NCBI RefSeq assembly: GCF_000526795.1
Contig: NZ_JAGT01000001.1
Location: forward strand, 891,001 to 955,000
DNA: 64,000 nucleotides
Direction of reading: 5' to 3'
Source: Ruminococcus flavefaciens AE3010
GTDB lineage: Bacteria; Bacillota; Clostridia; Oscillospirales; Ruminococcaceae
Shown: positions 35,099 to 43,671 of the stretch, one piece after another
Numbering within the stretch: position 1 is the first letter of the stretch
Layout of the letters: each line of letters starts with the position of its first letter
Position numbers and translations under genes: made by a program
The notes under the pieces: model-generated
The model's input: only the letters and a program-made list of their open reading frames with translations
Database searches by the model: none
Told to the model about the DNA's origin: nothing

Positions 35099-36313
35099 TT
35101 ATCTGATAAGTTCATACATTTTTCCCGGAAGTGAACGCACTATACCGAATATCTCAAGCTCGGTCAGTTCCGTCATAAGCTCCGAAGGGTCTATTTCAAG
35201 ATGCTGTGCAAGCTCGTCGGCATGCTTTGCACCGTCCAGAAGAGCTTCCGAAATGCGCATCTGCTGTTCAGAAAGATCATTCGGCAGCTCGTATCCATCA
35301 TTTTGGGCAGGACTTTCCTGCTCATTGTTATCTATGCCGTTAAGCACCATAAAGGCTGACCGTATTTCATCGTCGGAAAGCTTTGGCACCTCGGCAAATA
35401 CATCCTTTCCTCTTTTGACTGCTGTCTCGGGCTGAGCTTTTCTGCCCGTTATACATTCCATAACGTCCGAGGCGTCATACATCGGTATGGCACCGTCACG
35501 CAGCAGCTTGATATTGCCTGCGAACTCGCCGCTGAATATGTCGGCAGGAGGCAGGCAGAGAACATCTCTCCCCTGTCCTGCGGCAAGATTTGCCGTTATG
35601 AGCGAGCCGCTTTTGGCTCCTGCCTGAAAGACTACAGCAGCCTTTCCGAGAGCAGCGAGTATACGGTTCCTCTTGGGGAAATTAGGCGAATTCGGCGGAG
35701 TTGCAGGCGGGAATTCCGAGAGGAACACTCCTCCTGCGGATATGACAGCGTCCCTGTAGATGAAGTTCTGTTTCGGGTAGTCAACGTCAACTCCGCAGCC
35801 CATTACGCAGACCGTAGGACGTCCCATATCAACGGCAGCCATGCTGCACGCAAGGTCAATGCCTACTGCAAAGCCGCTGATTATGACAGCTCCCCGTGCA
35901 GAGAGCTCCGAGCATATCTCCTTTGCGGCTTTCAGGCTGTAGGCTGTGGCTTTTCGCGTTCCCACAGCAGTCACCGTAAGCTCATTCTGCAAGCAGGCGA
36001 TATTGCCCTTGTAATAAAGCACCGACGGCGGATTATATATATGCCGCAGCTGCTCGGGATATTCGGGACTTGTTATGGCAATTACTCCTATACCGCGCTT
36101 TGAGCAGCTGACAAGAAAGCTCTCTGCAGTATGGAGCTGTACCGAATGTACATTTTTGTTTTCGGCTTCGTTAAGGCTCACTACAGAGCTGTCCGAGCTA
36201 AGGGAAAGGTACGCCTTTTCAGCAGTTCTGAAAAAGCTCATTACCTCCCATATGCGATGATTTCCCGTGTCGAATACCATATTCAGCCACACCCAGTATT
36301 TTGTCTCCTCCAT
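35099..36313 (-). CDS. dprA: DNA-processing protein DprA
   Basis: 404 residues. A SAM-like N-terminal region is followed by the Rossmann core: TAVGTRKATAYSLK, ISGFAVGIDLACSMAAV, VMGCGVDVDYPKQN and AGAKSGSLITANLAAGQGR. A C-terminal winged-helix (DML1-like) ends the protein. DprA loads RecA on incoming single strands in natural transformation. The ATG at 36313 has a G-rich site (AAGGGGGG) upstream. It is 12 bases from topA. Confidence 0.96.
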   Translation of the reverse strand: MEETKYWVWLNMVFDTGNHRIWEVMSFFRTAEKAYLSLSSDSSVVSLNEAENKNVHSVQLHTAESFLVSCSKRGIGVIAITSPEYPEQLRHIYNPPSVLYYKGNIACLQNELTVTAVGTRKATAYSLKAAKEICSELSARGAVIISGFAVGIDLACSMAAVDMGRPTVCVMGCGVDVDYPKQNFIYRDAVISAGGVFLSEFPPATPPNSPNFPKRNRILAALGKAAVVFQAGAKSGSLITANLAAGQGRDVLCLPPADIFSGEFAGNIKLLRDGAIPMYDASDVMECITGRKAQPETAVKRGKDVFAEVPKLSDDEIRSAFMVLNGIDNNEQESPAQNDGYELPNDLSEQQMRISEALLDGAKHADELAQHLEIDPSELMTELTELEIFGIVRSLPGKMYELIR

Positions 36314-36349
36314 AGCCAAGCCCCCCTTTAGCCAAAAGTCAATGTTGTT

Positions 36350-37144
36350 TTACTTGCTGAGCTCCCACATAAGTATACCCGCAGCCATTGCCGCGTTGAG
36401 GGAGTTGATATTTCCGTGCATTGGTATTATGACACGGCGAGTGCAGCGCTGTGCGATATCGGCAGGAAGTCCGTTGCCCTCGTTGCCGATGAATACTGCC
36501 TGAGTGCCGTCAAAGCTGCACTCCGTAACAGGCTGTGCGTCCTTGTCTATTACTGCGGCAGATGTAAGCGCTCCTGCTTCGTCAAGCTGTGCAAAGAGCA
36601 CATCTGCGTCGTTTTCAATTGCGATATCCATTCTGAACACCGAGCCCATAGTTGAGCGTATTACCTTTGGACTGTAAAGGTCGCAGCTGCCCGACATTAT
36701 AACTCCGTCAATGCCGAGAGCGTCGGCTGTTCTTATCATCATTCCCACATTGCCGGGGTCCTGAAGTCCGAAAAGCACCAGATACTTTCCGCCGCTTTTC
36801 ATTATACTCCTCACGCTTCGCTGTGCAGGTATCCTGCACATGGCAAATACTCCCTGAGTCGTATCGGTTGAAGCGATTTTGTTGCCAAGCTCATTTGAAA
36901 TGACAATCGTCCTTGTGTTTCTCAAATCAGCCTGCAAAAGCTCCTCCCCGAAGCGCTCCTGCGCTTTCTGGGTAAGTATCAGCTGAGTAATGCCGCTGTC
37001 CTCACTGAGAGCGTCAGTAACTATCCTGAGTCCCTCCAACACGAATAAGCCGTACTGAAGCCTCTCTTTTTTCGAGTTGGAAAGCTTCTGATACAGCTTG
37101 ACAGTTGGATTATCTTTTGAAGTGATGATGTTTTCCAATAGCAC
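36350..37144 (-). CDS. SpoU/TrmH-family RNA 2'-O-methyltransferase
   Basis: 264 residues. A small N-terminal substrate-binding domain (SKDNPTVKLYQKLSNSKKER) precedes the trefoil-knot SPOUT domain with LFGLQDPGNVGMMIRTADA, FIGNEGNGLP and the final IPMHGNINSLNAAMAAGILMWE. It probably methylates a ribose in rRNA or tRNA; the target is not known. It precedes dprA by 36 bases and is cut off from rplT by a terminator. Confidence 0.92.
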   Translation of the reverse strand: MLLENIITSKDNPTVKLYQKLSNSKKERLQYGLFVLEGLRIVTDALSEDSGITQLILTQKAQERFGEELLQADLRNTRTIVISNELGNKIASTDTTQGVFAMCRIPAQRSVRSIMKSGGKYLVLFGLQDPGNVGMMIRTADALGIDGVIMSGSCDLYSPKVIRSTMGSVFRMDIAIENDADVLFAQLDEAGALTSAAVIDKDAQPVTECSFDGTQAVFIGNEGNGLPADIAQRCTRRVIIPMHGNINSLNAAMAAGILMWELSK

Positions 37145-37167
37145 AACACCGCCTGTATATATCCATA

Positions 37168-37220
37168 ATGCGCAATGTAAGGCTGAGCCTATGACTGCGC
37201 ATTACGAATTACGAATTAAC
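37168..37220. repeat. AT-rich intergenic palindromic sequence
   Basis: TAATGCGCA...TGCGCATTA arms enclose AAGGCTGAGCCTAT, followed by ATTACGAATTACGAATTAAC. This type of sequence is scattered between genes in several Firmicutes genomes. Origin and role unknown. Confidence 0.4.
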
Positions 37221-37222
37221 AA

Positions 37223-37255
37223 AAACACGCTCTTAAATTAATAAGAAGCGTGTTT
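37223..37255 (-). terminator. terminator after rplT
   Basis: On the minus strand AAACACGCTTCTTA and TAAGAGCGTGTTT pair with a single bulge, followed by TTTGTTAATT. It lies about 10 bases past the rplT stop. Confidence 0.8.
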
Positions 37256-37265
37256 ATTTTCTTGA

Positions 37266-37619
37266 TTAAAGAGCAGCCTTTGCCTTGTCAGCAATTGCTG
37301 TGAAACCTGCTGCATCGTTGATAGCGATCTCGGAGAGCATCTTTCTGTTGAGAGAGATACCAGCCTTCTTGCAGCCGTTCATGAATGTAGAATAATTCAT
37401 GCCGTTGAGCTTAGCAGCAGCAGAGATTCTTGTGATCCAGAGCTGTCTGAACTGTCTCTTCTTCTGCTTTCTGCCGATGTATGCATAGTTGCCTGACTTC
37501 ATTACGGCCTGCTTAGCCATCTTGAAGTGCTTGCTCTTTGAACCCCAGTAGCCCTTAGCAAGCTTTAAAGTCTTGTTTCTTCTCTTACGAGTCATCATTG
37601 CACCTTTAATACGTGCCAT
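37266..37619 (-). CDS. rplT: 50S ribosomal protein L20
   Basis: 117 residues, normal length. Basic N-terminal tail ([19 protein letters not shown]) and a helical C-terminal domain. L20 is needed early in 50S assembly, and in Bacillus it represses the infC-rpmI-rplT mRNA by binding the leader. The gene is last in that operon here and ends at a terminator. Confidence 0.98.
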   Translation of the reverse strand: MARIKGAMMTRKRRNKTLKLAKGYWGSKSKHFKMAKQAVMKSGNYAYIGRKQKKRQFRQLWITRISAAAKLNGMNYSTFMNGCKKAGISLNRKMLSEIAINDAAGFTAIADKAKAAL

Positions 37620-37686
37620 AGTCTTTTACCTCCAAATATTAAAATTACGGGAATTCGTTCAAAAGCTTTGCGGTGATCCGCTCAGA

Positions 37687-37890
37687 TCACATATAAGGAA
37701 CGAGCTTCTTGATTGTAGGTGCATTTGTGCAGTCAGCCACACCTGCGTTACGAGCGATTCTCTTGCGCTTTGTATCCTTCTGAGTAAGTCTGTGTCTCTT
37801 GTTGGTGTGCTGGTACTTTACCTTACCGCTTCCTGTAATCTTAAAACGCTTCTTAGCGCCAGAGTGAGTTTTAACCTTTACCTTTGCCAT
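37687..37890 (-). CDS. rpmI: 50S ribosomal protein L35
   Basis: 67 residues, starting (M)[19 protein letters not shown] and ending KKLVPYM, a clear bL35. It sits between infC (13-base gap) and rplT. Confidence 0.98.
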   Translation of the reverse strand: MAKVKVKTHSGAKKRFKITGSGKVKYQHTNKRHRLTQKDTKRKRIARNAGVADCTNAPTIKKLVPYM

Positions 37891-37903
37891 TATATTATCC
37901 TCC

Positions 37904-38422
37904 TTACTTAGCGGCCTTTGGGGAAACGAACATTACTATGCTGCGTCCCTCCATTTTAGCCGGCTTATCCACAGTGCCTGCCGCAGAAACTGCTTCCTTG
38001 AAACGATCAAGAAGTTCGTTGCCAAGTTCGGGATGTGCAATAGCTCTTTTACGGAATCTTACCGATACCTTGAGCTTGTCGCCGCCCTCTAAAAATTTGA
38101 CAGCCTGATTTACCTTCGTCTCAAAATCGTGAGTGTCGATAGTGGAGAACATTCTGATCTCCTTGATCGAAACGACCTTCTGATTTTTTCTTGCTTCCTT
38201 CTCACGCTTAGCCTGCTCGAAGCAATACTTACCGTAGTCCATGATTCGGCATACGGGCGGTGTTGCCTGCGGAGCGATCTTTACGAGATCCAGATCCTGA
38301 TCGAAAGCTATCTGCTGAGCTTCTTTGGCGGACAATACGCCGAGCTTTTTTCCGTCAGCGTCGATTACGAGTACTTCCTTGTCTCTTATCTCTTCGTTGA
38401 TCTGCAGTTCCTGTTTGCTAAT
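37904..38422 (-). CDS. infC: translation initiation factor IF-3, probable ATT start
   Basis: 172 residues if started at the ATT at 38422. The N-domain begins [16 protein letters not shown] and the C-domain has [16 protein letters not shown]-3 checks the start codon and initiator tRNA on the 30S. No ATG precedes the conserved region except far up in a non-conserved stretch. GGAGGT (38431-38436) is 9 bases from the ATT and only 3 from an in-frame TTG at 38428. infC genes with AUU/AUC/AUA starts are known, and use such a codon for self-control by IF-3. The start is therefore inferred, the gene identity is firm. Confidence 0.95.
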   Translation of the reverse strand: MSKQELQINEEIRDKEVLVIDADGKKLGVLSAKEAQQIAFDQDLDLVKIAPQATPPVCRIMDYGKYCFEQAKREKEARKNQKVVSIKEIRMFSTIDTHDFETKVNQAVKFLEGGDKLKVSVRFRKRAIAHPELGNELLDRFKEAVSAAGTVDKPAKMEGRSIVMFVSPKAAK

Positions 38423-38450
38423 AGTCAAGCACCTCCAAGCAATATAATTT

Positions 38451-38486
38451 AAAAACAAAAATGAGTGCAGAAATTATCCGCACTCA
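38451..38486 (-). promoter_or_regulatory. attenuator-like terminator in the infC leader (L20-leader candidate)
   Basis: On the minus strand TGAGTGC...GCACTCA with an 11-base loop is followed by TTTTTGTTTTT, a complete intrinsic terminator 15-30 bases before the infC ribosome site. As it lies between the promoter and the first gene, it must be conditional. Bacillus has an L20-binding attenuator at the same place. Confidence 0.75.
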
Positions 38487-38604
38487 CCAATAGTCTCTGA
38501 AAATACCACACTGCCGCAAGAACAGCACGATAAACCGATACATATTGACCGTTTCAGCATAGCCCGACGGTGAGAACGCATAGTTCTGCTTTGTTTACTC
38601 AAAT

Positions 38605-38633
38605 ATTATATACGATTTTCCTGTAATTGTCAA
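38605..38633 (-). promoter_or_regulatory. sigma-A promoter of infC-rpmI-rplT
   Basis: TTGACA (38628-38633), 17 bases, TATAAT (38605-38610) on the minus strand: full consensus. Its -35 box overlaps the spoIIR stop codon. The leader from about 38598 is about 175 nt and contains several hairpins before the attenuator. Confidence 0.85.
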
Positions 38634-39298
38634 GCCGCCTGAGCATTTTTGTCATTTTGCACATCATCATCGCTGATAACGCTTTTTATTTTGTCCCAAA
38701 TTGCAAATCTCACCTTGTATTTTCTCGGTTTCCGCAGCATATCAAGCTCTTTTGCGTCAAAATGCTCTTCTGCGGACTTATCCTCAGCAACATCTGTACC
38801 CCCGTCAGCTTCGGTATCACATGCAGCAGGCAGACACAGGGGCGGATACATGACGCACCACCAGTTATGGCCCTCGGCGCTTCCTATTTTAATGCGCAGA
38901 GCGCGGTACCTTCCCGAGGGCATAGTGATGTCCCCGTATGTCCTGTCGCCGAAATCCACGTCAGCAAGCTCCGCAGTGACTTTGTCCGCGCAGCCGTTCT
39001 CGCGGAGAACTCCCTCCGCTATATCCGTTATCTTATCCATACTCGCTTCGGCTATTGACTCAGCTTCGGAAAGGCTCTCCGCAGACTTGAATATACCGCT
39101 TTCAAGCAGTCTGTCACGCACTTTCAGCTTCAGCTGCTGGTCGCGGTCGCTGTCGGAGTTTGCAAGGATATGGAGCCGCAGTACACTGCCGCGGAGGTCG
39201 TCAAGCTTACGACCGTCGCTGATGAAGCTGCTCATATTGGATATAAGTATAGTCAGGATAAGACCTGCCGCCATGATAACGCCGTTTGGCTTTCTCAT
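38630..39298 (-). CDS. spoIIR: stage II sporulation protein R
   Basis: 222 residues. One N-terminal membrane/signal segment (GVIMAAGLILTILISNM), then the SpoIIR core with LRLHILANSDSDRDQQLKLK and GHNWWCVMYPPLCLP. In Bacillus and Clostridia it is secreted from the forespore and triggers SpoIIGA to process pro-sigma-E. AGGTG lies 6 bases before the ATG at 39298. Its presence suggests a sporulating ancestor or partial pathway. It follows an FtsH-like gene by 42 bases. Confidence 0.93.
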   Translation of the reverse strand: MRKPNGVIMAAGLILTILISNMSSFISDGRKLDDLRGSVLRLHILANSDSDRDQQLKLKVRDRLLESGIFKSAESLSEAESIAEASMDKITDIAEGVLRENGCADKVTAELADVDFGDRTYGDITMPSGRYRALRIKIGSAEGHNWWCVMYPPLCLPAACDTEADGGTDVAEDKSAEEHFDAKELDMLRKPRKYKVRFAIWDKIKSVISDDDVQNDKNAQAA

Positions 39299-39340
39299 AA
39301 ACATCACCTCAGCAGCTATCATTGGCATATATCGTCTCAA

Positions 39341-40783
39341 TTATACAGCATGTGCAGCTTTTTTGTCAAGTATGGCTCTGAACTCCTCCCCCGTTATGGT
39401 CTCTCTTTCAAGGAGAAAAAACGCCAGCTCATGAAGCTTATCCCTGTTGTCGGACAGTATCTTCAAAGCTTTATCGTGTGCGCTCTTTATTATGCAGCAG
39501 ACTTCCTCGTCCACCCTTGCAGCCGTTTCCGCCGAGCAGATAAGGGACGCATCTCCGCCCAGATACCTGTTGTTCACCGTTTCAAGAGCTGTCATGTCAA
39601 AGCTGCTGCTCATTCCGTAGCGGGTCACCATTGCACGGGCAAGCTTGGTCGCCTTTTCGATGTCGTTTGCAGCTCCCGTAGTGCAGGTGCCGAAAACCAG
39701 CTCCTCTGCGGAGCGTCCCCCTGTAAGGACTGTTATTTTTGCAAGGACTTCTTCCTTTGAGAGCAGGTGCTTCTCGTTCTCGTCTATCTGCATGGTATAG
39801 CCGAGAGCTCCCGACGTGCGGGGCACTATGGTTATCTTATGTATAGGTGCAGAATCAGCCTGTACAGCTGCCACAAGAGCGTGTCCTATCTCGTGGTAGG
39901 CTATGAGCTCCTTTTCTTTCGGCGAAATGACCGCATTCCTGCGCTGATAGCCCGCGATGACTACCTCAACACTCTCCTCTATATCCTTTTGCTCCACGAA
40001 GCTGCGCCCGTCACGGACAGCTATCAGTGCCGCTTCATTTATAATGTTTGCAAGCTCCGCTCCCGACGCCCCCGCCGTAGCCCTTGCAATTGCATTGAAG
40101 TCGATATCGCTGTCCAGCTTTACCTTTTGGGCGTGAACATGAAGTATGGCTTCCCTGCCTGAAAGGTCGGGGAGCTCCACAGGGATGCGCCTGTCGAAAC
40201 GCCCGGGACGAAGCAGCGCAGGGTCAAGAGAGTCGGGACGGTTGGTGGCTGCAAGTATCACAACGCCCTTGTTCCCGTCGAAGCCGTCCATTTCTGTCAG
40301 GAGCTGATTCAGAGTCTGCTCCCGTTCGTCGCTGCTTCCCGTCTGTCCCTCGCGCTTCTTGCCTATGGTGTCTATCTCGTCAATAAAGACTATGCAGGGA
40401 GCCTTTTCCGCAGCCTGTCTGAATAAGTCCCGAACCTTTGCGGCTCCTACTCCTACAAACATCTCCACGAACTCAGAGCCTGATATGGAGAAAAAGGGTA
40501 CATCTGCCTCACCCGCCACAGCCTGTGCAAGGAGAGTTTTTCCCGTCCCGGGCGGTCCCACAAGGAGAGCTCCCTTTGGCAGCTTGGCGCCTATTTCAGC
40601 ATACTTCTCGGGACAGTGCAGAAAGTCCACTATTTCCGCAAGAGCCTCCTTTGCTTCGTCCTGTCCCGCAACGTCGGCAAAGGTCTTGCCCGTAAGCGCC
40701 TTTACGTATACTTTCGCACTGCTTTTCCCGAAAGACATGGCCCTCCCGAAGCCCTTGAACATTCCGAACCTTTTATTGCCCAT
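39341..40783 (-). CDS. FtsH-like AAA metalloprotease lacking membrane segments
   Basis: 480 residues. Walker [14 protein letters not shown], Walker [11 protein letters not shown], second region of homology [20 protein letters not shown], and zinc motif HEIGH ([12 protein letters not shown]) with a distal Asp in GAANDIEKA. That is the complete FtsH ATPase-protease, but the usual two N-terminal membrane helices and periplasmic domain are missing: the protein begins [20 protein letters not shown] and enters the AAA domain at about residue 30. A soluble or peripherally bound enzyme is likely. Substrate unknown. Confidence 0.9.
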   Translation of the reverse strand: MGNKRFGMFKGFGRAMSFGKSSAKVYVKALTGKTFADVAGQDEAKEALAEIVDFLHCPEKYAEIGAKLPKGALLVGPPGTGKTLLAQAVAGEADVPFFSISGSEFVEMFVGVGAAKVRDLFRQAAEKAPCIVFIDEIDTIGKKREGQTGSSDEREQTLNQLLTEMDGFDGNKGVVILAATNRPDSLDPALLRPGRFDRRIPVELPDLSGREAILHVHAQKVKLDSDIDFNAIARATAGASGAELANIINEAALIAVRDGRSFVEQKDIEESVEVVIAGYQRRNAVISPKEKELIAYHEIGHALVAAVQADSAPIHKITIVPRTSGALGYTMQIDENEKHLLSKEEVLAKITVLTGGRSAEELVFGTCTTGAANDIEKATKLARAMVTRYGMSSSFDMTALETVNNRYLGGDASLICSAETAARVDEEVCCIIKSAHDKALKILSDNRDKLHELAFFLLERETITGEEFRAILDKKAAHAV

Positions 40784-40864
40784 GAAGTTTCATCTCCTTT
40801 TTCAAGTACGATAAAATTATAACACAGCAAAAATGCGAAAACAACAAGTAAATAATGGCATAAA

Positions 40865-40892
40865 AAAAGCTGCACTTTTCAGTGCAGCTTTT
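40865..40892 (-). terminator. terminator after the GH9 gene
   Basis: AAAAGCTGCACT / AGTGCAGCTTTT with a 4-base loop, followed by T residues on the minus strand. It lies 9 bases past the stop and ends the GH26-GH9 unit. Confidence 0.9.
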
Positions 40893-40900
40893 CATTGTTA

Positions 40901-43633
40901 TTAAAGTGACTTTACCTTGCCGAGAAGGAATTCCTGTATCATAAGTGCGTCGTTTGATGTAACGCCCTTTACCTTTGTATCAACATCTGCATTTGCAGAG
41001 CCCTGCTCGGTAAGCGCCTTCTTATCAGTACCGCCGATGCCGTACTTGTTTGGATTTGCAAGTGACTGCATTATGAGAACAACATCAGACATATCTACCT
41101 GACCGTCGCAGTTAGCGTCGCCTGCCTTTGTGACAGTGTTCGCACTGCCATGTGAGAACGGATCGCCGGTTCCTGTAGCTGTTACTGTAGTCGGACCTGC
41201 TGTAGTAGTTGTAGTTCTCTTGGAAGGATCTACCATTGTTGTCACAGTTGTGGTTTTCTTTGTGGTTGTTGTAACAGGCTTGGTAGTAGTTGTTGTCTTG
41301 TCGTCCTCCTTGGGTTCAGGCTTTGTGCCGTCAGGCTCGATACCGCCTACGAGCACGCCGTCATCGTAGATACAGATGTAATCTGTACGCTGCTCGGGCG
41401 GATCATCAACTGCAAAGAAGTCGTTGCTGTCACCGATCTTGAGATCCTGATAGCTCCAGTCGTTGCTCGGATCCCATACGTCACCGTAGTACATACCGAG
41501 GTCGAACTGATACTTCTTGCCTGAGTTTGCTATTACATAGCCGTCCCATGTGACCTCTACATAGTAGGTATCAGCTGCCTTGTCATACTTGAATGGGCCT
41601 GTGAGAACACCGTCAGCGCCTACAGCGCCGTCCTCTGTGCTTGACTGGTCATAGAGCTCACGAACCTCGCCGAGGCCGTCTATGCCCTTGGACATTTCGC
41701 TTATATTGAAGAAGTAACGTACTGATATCTTCTTTGAAGGCTTGCTCTCGCCTGAGAGTACCTTGAAGGATACCTGTGTAGTACCTGCGCCGTCACCGTT
41801 CTTGTTAGGCTTGTCAACTGCCACAGCCTCGATCCAGTAGCCGCTGCCGCCTTCGCCGCCTGCACCGCTGCCGTAAACTCTCTTCTCGTCAGCAGGCGGG
41901 AAGTCAGGAGTAACAGCCATTTCAGGTGTGCCGTAAAGTGCGTAGAGACCTGCTGCTGCGCCCGGGAGACAAGCGTTATAGTCGATAGTTACCTCGTTCT
42001 CTACCCAGTCGTTTGTGCTGTCGCTGTGGCCGTCGCTTCCGTCAGGACCGCCTGCAAGAGCGCCCCAGAGGATGTGCTTCTGCTCACGGGGATCCTCAGC
42101 CATAAGGAGTCCTGATGCAGCACGGTGATGAGGATTCTTTACAGCGTTATCGTTATAGCCAACGATGAACGCTCTCGGACCGCTTGAGCCGTTTTTGCCT
42201 GCAAGAACGGTCTGCTTGGAGTTTTCCTTATAGGTTATCTCGTTCTTACCGAGAACGTAGTCCATCTGCTTCTTAGCCCATTCACTCCACTCGCTTGGCT
42301 TGCCGTTGTTCTTGTACTTGTCGTAAACAAGGCATATCATCTGCATAGCGGTATTGTAACGGCAGCTGCCCCACTGATTGAGGTATGCAAAGCCGCCCTT
42401 TGTCTCAAGCTGCTGCCATGTTTTAAGGCACTTGCCCACACAGTCATTGTCCCAGAAATCGTCAAATACGTACTGGTTCTTGCCCTGTGCGTCTCTTATC
42501 TTCTGGACAAGGTCGAGATCGGGGTGCTCCTGATTGATAGCAGCCCACATAACGCCTGCGCCGCTCCACATATCGTTCCAGCAGTAGCACCAGCCCGAAG
42601 GAGCATAGTAATCGAATATCTTTACAGCGTAGTCAAAGGACTTCTCGTCGCCTGTTGCAAGATACATCCATGCAGCAGCCCAGCAATAGTCGTCCTCCCA
42701 CTTTGTAGAGCCGTAGAATGCACCCGGACCGTCTGCGTTATCAGAAAGGAGCTCAGTTGAATCGCCGATACGGTCGATAGCGTCGTTTGTGAAGTCCCAG
42801 AGAGCCTTTGCGTATTTCAGTGACTTTGCTGCATATTCCTCATCTGTATCCTTGAAGTTAAGGTAGTTGATAGACAGTGCAGCACAGGCTGAAACAGCGT
42901 AGTCGATCTGCGGCTTGTCAGCAGTAAGGAAGAAAGCGGGACGAGGCATTGTATCTACCTCGGGGCTGTTCCAGATAGCGTGATCTATATTACCGTCACC
43001 GACCTGATAGCAGTGAGCAACTACCTTGCCGCTGTCATCAAGGAAGGTACATTTCATGAGGTAATCGTTGAAGTGACGGAGAATAGTCTCCATATGGTCG
43101 TCCTGTTCCAGCTTCTTGAATACATCGCGGAACTCATAGTAATCCCAGCCGAGGGTAGCTGCCGAGTAGTTCTCGGGCATACCGAACTCAACGTGGTCAC
43201 CTGCGTCGTGGAAGCCGCCTGCAACGTCGATAGTGCCGTCGCCGTCAGGGTCGAGGACATCCTTGTACTTTTCCATGAATGAAGCAGAAAGGTTAGTACC
43301 GCCCTTGCTCTGCTTGTTGGTCTCCTTGTCCCATGGTATCATAGGAACGTGAGCGTCATAGGTATGACAGTTTCCGCGCCATGAGAGACGGCTGTCCCGA
43401 TCAACAGTATCTCCGCACATATTTGCGTCATAGAAATAAAGTGAATACTGAAGTGCACGGGCGTAGTCGATATCAAGACCCGAGTCATTTACGACCTCGC
43501 TTATGGGAGCGCAGAACTGCTGCTCCTCAGTGTCGGCGTCTACCGCCTGTACAGGCGACAGCATCGTACACATTGAAGTTGCCGCAGTGACCATACTCAC
43601 AATCGCTGCGGTCAGTTTTTTGTGATTCATCAT
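40901..43633 (-). CDS. GH9 endoglucanase with CBM3c and dockerin
   Basis: 910 residues. Signal peptide (1-30), then a GH9 (alpha/alpha)6 domain (about 55-580). GGFHDAGDHVEF carries the catalytic base Asp pair, and WVENEVTIDYNA the acid Glu. Residues about 610-760 are a CBM3c (YFFNISE; VWDPSNDWSYQDL), the module that makes such enzymes processive. A Thr-rich linker and a LANPNKY-type dockerin end it (GDANCDGQVDMSD; NADVDTKVKGVTSND). It cuts cellulose as part of a cellulosome. GGAGG lies 4 bases before the ATG at 43633; a second ATG follows at once. Co-transcribed with the GH26 gene 38 bases upstream. Confidence 0.95.
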   Translation of the reverse strand: MMNHKKLTAAIVSMVTAATSMCTMLSPVQAVDADTEEQQFCAPISEVVNDSGLDIDYARALQYSLYFYDANMCGDTVDRDSRLSWRGNCHTYDAHVPMIPWDKETNKQSKGGTNLSASFMEKYKDVLDPDGDGTIDVAGGFHDAGDHVEFGMPENYSAATLGWDYYEFRDVFKKLEQDDHMETILRHFNDYLMKCTFLDDSGKVVAHCYQVGDGNIDHAIWNSPEVDTMPRPAFFLTADKPQIDYAVSACAALSINYLNFKDTDEEYAAKSLKYAKALWDFTNDAIDRIGDSTELLSDNADGPGAFYGSTKWEDDYCWAAAWMYLATGDEKSFDYAVKIFDYYAPSGWCYCWNDMWSGAGVMWAAINQEHPDLDLVQKIRDAQGKNQYVFDDFWDNDCVGKCLKTWQQLETKGGFAYLNQWGSCRYNTAMQMICLVYDKYKNNGKPSEWSEWAKKQMDYVLGKNEITYKENSKQTVLAGKNGSSGPRAFIVGYNDNAVKNPHHRAASGLLMAEDPREQKHILWGALAGGPDGSDGHSDSTNDWVENEVTIDYNACLPGAAAGLYALYGTPEMAVTPDFPPADEKRVYGSGAGGEGGSGYWIEAVAVDKPNKNGDGAGTTQVSFKVLSGESKPSKKISVRYFFNISEMSKGIDGLGEVRELYDQSSTEDGAVGADGVLTGPFKYDKAADTYYVEVTWDGYVIANSGKKYQFDLGMYYGDVWDPSNDWSYQDLKIGDSNDFFAVDDPPEQRTDYICIYDDGVLVGGIEPDGTKPEPKEDDKTTTTTKPVTTTTKKTTTVTTMVDPSKRTTTTTAGPTTVTATGTGDPFSHGSANTVTKAGDANCDGQVDMSDVVLIMQSLANPNKYGIGGTDKKALTEQGSANADVDTKVKGVTSNDALMIQEFLLGKVKSL

Positions 43634-43671
43634 AATTCCTCCCTTTTATAATGTGAATCTTTATATTTTTT

